From an uncultured Bacteriovoracaceae bacterium (lineage in GTDB: Bacteria > Bdellovibrionota > Bacteriovoracia > Bacteriovoracales > Bacteriovoracaceae): 35,127 bases of DNA. Shown here piece by piece: positions 30,639-35,127 of this stretch. The translations under genes were made by a program, and so were the position numbers. Within the stretch, counting starts at the first letter, position 1. Each line of letters begins with the position of its first letter. The stretch covers positions 1 to 35,127 of the forward strand of contig CALHLC010000063.1 in NCBI GenBank assembly GCA_938034385.1, given 5' to 3'. The notes beneath the pieces are model-generated. The model made no database searches. It was not told the DNA's origin and was given only the letters and a program-made list of their open reading frames with translations.

Positions 30639-32906
30639 TCACTTTACCTTAAATTTTTGAAGTGCTGCAAAACCTGAGTTCTTCAGCTTAGGAGTAGCTT
30701 TTTTTGTCTGAGGTTTGGTATGTTTCTCACTACCTTGAGATTGAGACTTAAGAGTTAATGATATTCTTCCTCTGTCGAGATCCACTTCTCTGACTCTTGC
30801 TTTTACAACTTGTCCGACCTTTAAAACCTTAAATGGATCATCAATGAATTTATCTGCCATTTGAGAAACATGAATAAGTCCATTTTCTTTAATCCCAATA
30901 TCTACAAAAGCTCCAAACTTAGTAATATTTGTAACGATACCCGGACAAATAGCACCAATTGAAATATCTTTAATTCCTGTGATTTTATCATTAAATTCCA
31001 TTGGTTTGAATTCTTCTCTAGGGTCCTGGCGTGGAGCCTTTAGTGAGCTTACTATGTCAGCATGAGTAAAATCTCCGAGTTTAGATTTTAACTCATTATC
31101 ACTTTGAAGTTTATTGATGAAATCATTAGATTGTATAAGTTGTATGATCTCAAGTTTTTGTTTCTGGCACCATGATTGTATATCTGAGTAGCTCTCAGGG
31201 TGAATGAAAGTTGCATCTAGAGGATTTTTACCATCATAGATTCTTAAAAATCCAACAGCCTGTTCGAAAACTTTATCAGAAAATCTAGCCACTTCTAGAA
31301 GCTGGGACCTTTGTGTGAAGCCACCTTTTTTTTCTCTAAATTTCACAATGTTTTGTGCTACCTTAGGACCAATTCCAGAGATATAAGATAACAATGGAGC
31401 ACTGGCCGTATTCAGATCTACTCCTACGTAATTCACACAATTCTCTACAACTGTTTCAAGAGATTTTTTTAAGAGTGCTTGGCTTACATCATGTTGATAT
31501 TGTCCAACTCCTAAAGACTTAGGGTCAATCTTAACAAGTTCAGCAAGAGGATCTTGGAAGCGTCTAGCAATACTAATTGCTCCTCTTACAGTGGGATCTT
31601 TATCTGGAAATTCTTTTCTTGCAATTTCACTGGCCGAGTAAATAGATGCACCATCTTCGTTAACTAACATGGCCTTAACATTACCTGATTTAATATTTTC
31701 TATATTCGCTTTTAAGAGTGAGAGTGTTTCTCTTCCATAGGTTCCATTTCCAATTGCAATATATTCAACTTTAAACTTTTCAATGATTTTGGAAACGAGA
31801 TCAATAGATTTTTCTTTTTCGTTCTTAGGAGGATGAGGATAAATAACTGTATCAATTAAAAATTTTCCACTCTGATTTATAAGAGCAAGCTTACAACCAG
31901 TTCTAATGCCTGGGTCTATTCCTAAAACTGTTTTGGGACCAAGATAAGGTTGTAATAAAAGAGCTTTAAGATTGGTAGAAAAAACTCCTATAGCAGATTC
32001 ATCAGAGATAATCTTTAAATCACTCATCATCTCAAGTTCTAAAGATGCATGTAATCTTTTATTTGCGGCCTTGATTATTTCAAGACATATTTCATTACAC
32101 TTTGAAGTTTTAAGCCATGGATGAAACTTAGAAATTTCATTGATAGTACTGGCTTCATCAACTTCGACATCAACCTTTAAGACTTTTTGCAACATCCCTC
32201 GTCTCATAGCCAAGAATCGATGACTGGCCTTAGGATCTCTCAATTGTTTTATATTTTGTGAGAATTGAAAGTAATCTTTATATTTCTCATAGTCTTTTAT
32301 CTCAGCAGCTTTCTTCTTAACATTGGAGACTATTTGAGCGTGATTCTTATAGATTGTTCTCAACGACTCCTTAAGGGAAATATTTTGAACGATCTCATCG
32401 GCTAAAATCGCGACCGTTCCTGTTGAGGCATCATCTGAGTTTTTTATAGTCTCGTTGAAAAACTTAGGACATTCATTTTTAAGAAATTCCTTAGTTGAAG
32501 TTGAAGATTGCTTTATTAGTTCTGCAAGAGGAGCAAGACCTGCTTCGATGGCAATTTGGCCTTTAGTTTTTTTCTTTGTTTTATAAGGAGCATAAATATC
32601 TTCTAGTATATTGAGATCATTTGTATTTAAAATTTCTTTTTTTAGGCCAGGAGTTAATTTTCCAAGTTCTTCAATTTTCTTTAAGATAAATTCTTTTCTT
32701 TTTTCAGTTAATACAAAACGATCGTGAATTTGTTTTATTAATCCAATCTGAACTTCATCCATTCCGCCAGTCATCTCTTTTCTATATCTAGTTATAAACG
32801 GAATAGTGCAATCTTGTTCAAGTAAGAGATTGAGAACATTTCTTATCGAATTGAGAGGAAGATTTGTTTGAGCTTTGATATATTCCGGTATTAATAATTG
32901 ATTCAT
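30639..32906 (-). CDS. tex: Tex-like RNA-binding transcription accessory protein
   Basis: This 755-aa Tex (toxin expression) family protein is related to eukaryotic Spt6 and acts on transcription and RNA. Domain order: an N-terminal helix-rich Tex region (residues 1-~190, with ITRYRKEMTGGMDEVQI and the LEDIYAPYKTKKKTKG block); a middle YqgF/RNase H-like domain (GIDPGIRTGCKLALI at about 330-345); helix-hairpin-helix (LSYISGIGPKVAQNIVKFREKKGGF, ~508-530); and the RQDPREEF block. Then comes an S1 RNA-binding domain (GIVTNITKFGAFVDIGIKENGLIHVSQM, ~655-725). The start is ATG 32906. Full length for the family. No obvious operon partner. Confidence 0.93.
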   Translation of the reverse strand: MNQLLIPEYIKAQTNLPLNSIRNVLNLLLEQDCTIPFITRYRKEMTGGMDEVQIGLIKQIHDRFVLTEKRKEFILKKIEELGKLTPGLKKEILNTNDLNILEDIYAPYKTKKKTKGQIAIEAGLAPLAELIKQSSTSTKEFLKNECPKFFNETIKNSDDASTGTVAILADEIVQNISLKESLRTIYKNHAQIVSNVKKKAAEIKDYEKYKDYFQFSQNIKQLRDPKASHRFLAMRRGMLQKVLKVDVEVDEASTINEISKFHPWLKTSKCNEICLEIIKAANKRLHASLELEMMSDLKIISDESAIGVFSTNLKALLLQPYLGPKTVLGIDPGIRTGCKLALINQSGKFLIDTVIYPHPPKNEKEKSIDLVSKIIEKFKVEYIAIGNGTYGRETLSLLKANIENIKSGNVKAMLVNEDGASIYSASEIARKEFPDKDPTVRGAISIARRFQDPLAELVKIDPKSLGVGQYQHDVSQALLKKSLETVVENCVNYVGVDLNTASAPLLSYISGIGPKVAQNIVKFREKKGGFTQRSQLLEVARFSDKVFEQAVGFLRIYDGKNPLDATFIHPESYSDIQSWCQKQKLEIIQLIQSNDFINKLQSDNELKSKLGDFTHADIVSSLKAPRQDPREEFKPMEFNDKITGIKDISIGAICPGIVTNITKFGAFVDIGIKENGLIHVSQMADKFIDDPFKVLKVGQVVKARVREVDLDRGRISLTLKSQSQGSEKHTKPQTKKATPKLKNSGFAALQKFKVK

Positions 32907-32957
32907 GCTATATAAAATACATGAATATTTTATTTTCGTCTCTAAAACGAGACTTAT

Positions 32958-34145
32958 TTACCTACTTCTTTTCGCTCTCTGCTCACTAATCCTAAGATCT
33001 TTTCGCCCTTGCTTTACAAGTGTTTCATTGATTCTTTTTTGTCTTCTTCCATCTCGAGAAGTAATGAAATTAAAAACTTTTCCTGACCTTCCTGCTCGAC
33101 CAACTCTTCCACTTCTATGTAGGTAATAATCAGCATCAGATGGAATATCAAAGTTCAAGACCCATTCAAGATGCTCAATATCTATACCTCTGGCAAAAAT
33201 ATCAGTAGAGACTAAAACTCCACCAGTTTTTCTAAAGTTTGCAACAACAGCAACTCGATCTTTTATCTCAAGATCTTTATGAAGTAGATAAACATTCTTC
33301 GCATATTTTTCTGAAGCAAGAACTTCATGTACATGATGAGCTCTAGCTTTATTTCCAGTAAAAACTAGGCCATTGGTATTTTCTCTTTTTTTAGTAAACC
33401 CTTTTACGAATATAAATTTATCATCTTCTTCAACAAAAATATCAACTGTTTTTATATCATGACCAATAGTGTTTTGCTCTTTTTGACCAATAGATTTAAA
33501 TCTTCTTCTTGGGAAGAAATCAAGCATAATATCTTCAAAATTTGTAGGTCTAGTTGCACCCATTAAAAATACTTGCATATTATCATTAGTGATTTCTTGA
33601 GCTATTACACTGACCGTTCTTTTAAAAGATGGCTCAAGTAATTGATCTGCTTCATCATAGACGAAGTATTTTAAAGATTCACTATGGAGTTCTTGATTCT
33701 TAAAAGCTCGTAAACATCTATCAGGAGTAGTAACAAGTATATCCATCTTGGATTGATAAAGACTTTGAAGAGATTTCCCTTTATCTCCACCAACTAGTTT
33801 TCTAATTCTGAGCTTTGCAAAATGAGAGATTTCTTTAGCTACAGAAAATACCTGCATCGCAAGCTCTCTTGTAGGCAGCATAATTATAACTTTAGGATGA
33901 GCAACCTTATCTTCTATAGATCTATCTTCCAACTCTTTTAGCTTTTGAATAATTGGCAAAAGATAAGTAAGAGTTTTCCCACTACCTGTCCTTCCTTGTA
34001 CGGAATAATCTCCATCAGATAGGAACTTTGGGATGGCATTGTTTTGAACTGGTGTTGGTTTGTAAATTGATGCTGATTTTAAATAGGACAATAAATCAGT
34101 ATTAGTGATTAATGTCTTGAATCCAGATACTTTCTTTGAACTCAT
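32958..34145 (-). CDS. DEAD-box RNA helicase
   Basis: This 395-aa ATP-dependent RNA helicase shows all core motifs: Q-motif PTPVQNNAIP, motif I GRTGSGKT, Ia PTRELAMQ, Ib TPDRCL, II DEAD in VYDEADQLLE, III GAT (Gly replaces the usual Ser of SAT), IV-V in DIFARGIDIEHL, and VI HRSGRVGRAGRSG. The C-terminal tail is short and basic (RISEQRAKRSR), an RNA-binding extension. The size is near the minimal DEAD-box core, so RhlE/SrmB-like subtypes cannot be separated by eye. Role inferred: ribosome assembly or mRNA turnover. It is transcribed away from the ABC-F gene. Confidence 0.9.
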   Translation of the reverse strand: MSSKKVSGFKTLITNTDLLSYLKSASIYKPTPVQNNAIPKFLSDGDYSVQGRTGSGKTLTYLLPIIQKLKELEDRSIEDKVAHPKVIIMLPTRELAMQVFSVAKEISHFAKLRIRKLVGGDKGKSLQSLYQSKMDILVTTPDRCLRAFKNQELHSESLKYFVYDEADQLLEPSFKRTVSVIAQEITNDNMQVFLMGATRPTNFEDIMLDFFPRRRFKSIGQKEQNTIGHDIKTVDIFVEEDDKFIFVKGFTKKRENTNGLVFTGNKARAHHVHEVLASEKYAKNVYLLHKDLEIKDRVAVVANFRKTGGVLVSTDIFARGIDIEHLEWVLNFDIPSDADYYLHRSGRVGRAGRSGKVFNFITSRDGRRQKRINETLVKQGRKDLRISEQRAKRSR

Positions 34146-34278
34146 GGCGACTCCTTGATCGGTTTTATCTATCTATAGCATTAAAAATTATGGATTTGCC
34201 AATAAATGAATCTTGAAATGAGTAAAATATTCATATTTTTCAATGGCTTAGATGAGAAAATCAATCTAATCTAAGCAA

Positions 34279-35127
34279 GTGATTAAGTTAAATGATCTAT
34301 CTAAAGAATATGGTGGGAGAATCCTCTTTCATGAGGTGAACTTCTCTATAAATGCTGGGGAGCGTATAGGACTCATTGGTCGAAATGGATCTGGAAAATC
34401 AACTCTATTAAAATTACTAGTTAATGAGATTCTTGCAGATTCAGGTTCGATTCAAACACCCAATAATTATAAAGTTTCTATGCTGAGTCAGTATATTAAA
34501 TTTACTGAAAAGTCGGTCTTAGCTGAATGTTGTCTCTCTTTAAGTGAAGAGGAAAAATATGATGACTATAAGGCCCAAAAGATTTTAAGTGGTCTCGGGT
34601 TTTCTGAAGAGGATATGGGGAAATCACCCAATGAATTCTCAGGTGGATATCAAATTAGAATTAATCTTGCTAAATGTTTACTAGAGCGACCTGATCTTTT
34701 GTTACTAGATGAGCCGACAAACTACCTTGATATTGTTTCTATGAGGTGGCTTAAGAATTTTTTAATTTCTTATCCATCAGAGCTTATCTTAATCACCCAT
34801 GATCGATTATTTATGAATGAAGTTTGTACTCACACAGTAGGAATACATAGACAAAAACTCAAAAAAATTAAAGGGTCTACTGATACTTATAAAGAAAAAG
34901 TTGCTGAAGAAGAACTTGTTCATGAAAAATCGAGATTAAATCAAGAAAAGAAAGTTAAAGAGATTGATGCTTTTGTAAATCGATTTCGAGCAAAGGCATC
35001 CAAGGCATCTATGGTTAGTTCAAGAGTTAAAATGCTAGAGCGGATGAAAGAGTATGAGCAGTTAGCCGATAGTGCTTCAATGAATTTTAAATTTAATTAT
35101 AAACCATTTAGTGCAAAGAAGATCTTA
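34279..35127 (+). CDS. ABC-F family ATPase, N-terminal part (runs off the right edge)
   Basis: An open frame from GTG 34279 continues to the window end (283 codons seen). The first ABC domain has Walker A GRNGSGKST, signature FSGGYQIRINLA, Walker B LLLDEPTNYLDI, and the H-switch ITHDR. An interdomain linker rich in Lys/Glu (EKSRLNQEKKVKEID) follows, then SKASMVSSRVKMLERM, the typical start of the ABC-F linker helices. There are no membrane segments. ABC-F proteins act on the ribosome (translation factors or antibiotic resistance). The second ABC domain is beyond the window. No strong Shine-Dalgarno precedes GTG, so a start nearby cannot be excluded. Confidence 0.85.
   Translation, partial: MIKLNDLSKEYGGRILFHEVNFSINAGERIGLIGRNGSGKSTLLKLLVNEILADSGSIQTPNNYKVSMLSQYIKFTEKSVLAECCLSLSEEEKYDDYKAQKILSGLGFSEEDMGKSPNEFSGGYQIRINLAKCLLERPDLLLLDEPTNYLDIVSMRWLKNFLISYPSELILITHDRLFMNEVCTHTVGIHRQKLKKIKGSTDTYKEKVAEEELVHEKSRLNQEKKVKEIDAFVNRFRAKASKASMVSSRVKMLERMKEYEQLADSASMNFKFNYKPFSAKKIL

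Overview
The window is AT-rich bacterial chromosome from a Gram-negative organism. It carries an LPS export module (an LptC/LptA-like protein plus LptB), several outer-membrane beta-barrels and many signal peptides and lipoboxes. Low G+C, lysine/asparagine-rich proteins and many family-less envelope proteins suggest the Bdellovibrionota (Bacteriovorax/Halobacteriovorax type). That placement is an inference from style, not from a marker gene.

Layout. (1) Positions 1-3464 are a decayed or accessory edge. An IS3-type transposase start runs off the left end, next to a truncated LTA-synthase-like membrane protein. Three secreted proteins or lipoproteins of unknown function follow. (2) Positions 3465-11403 are a compact integrated element of about 7.9 kb, bounded by perfect 47-bp direct repeats of the 3' part of a tRNA-Arg(TCT) gene. 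Its tyrosine integrase lies next to the intact tRNA at the right end. At the left is a replication-like module: a RepA/AAA_25-type ATPase divergent from a 509-aa protein with polymerase-A/T7-RNAP-like motifs A, B and C. The 190-bp promoter region between them carries an 11-bp inverted repeat facing each gene. The middle holds a secreted Cys-rich protein, a ribbon-helix-helix regulator with direct-repeat operators, a small serine recombinase, and a coupled XRE regulator / lipoprotein / VasI-like cargo operon. (3) Positions 11359-19313 and on to 23909 are core genome: tRNA-Arg, a DUF481-like porin, a class I aminotransferase overlapping trpS, a TsaC/Sua5 protein, a large unknown periplasmic protein, DUF493 overlapping gpsA, mutS with a small coupled secreted protein, and lptC/A-lptB. 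(4) Positions 23972-27562 are a tight co-directional run: cupin, GNAT, lipoprotein amidohydrolase, TrmO, GFA-type zinc protein and P-loop kinase. (5) Positions 27599-30368 are a five-gene minus-strand redox/envelope operon: thioredoxin-like lipoprotein, DUF4266-like lipoprotein, DUF3570-like barrel, CxxC lipoprotein and TlpA-like thioredoxin. (6) Positions 30639-35127 hold tex, a DEAD-box RNA helicase and the start of an ABC-F ATPase that runs off the right end.

The part most likely to hold undescribed biology is the element at 3465-11403. It looks like a plasmid-type replicon living as an integrated island. It combines a polymerase-fold replicase candidate, a helicase-like ATPase with an altered Walker A, two recombinase types, its own operators, and an envelope-directed cargo operon that includes an orphan homologue of a type VI secretion accessory protein.

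No gene-free stretch exceeds 300 bases. The longest (6562-6811 and 30369-30638) are described under features or findings.
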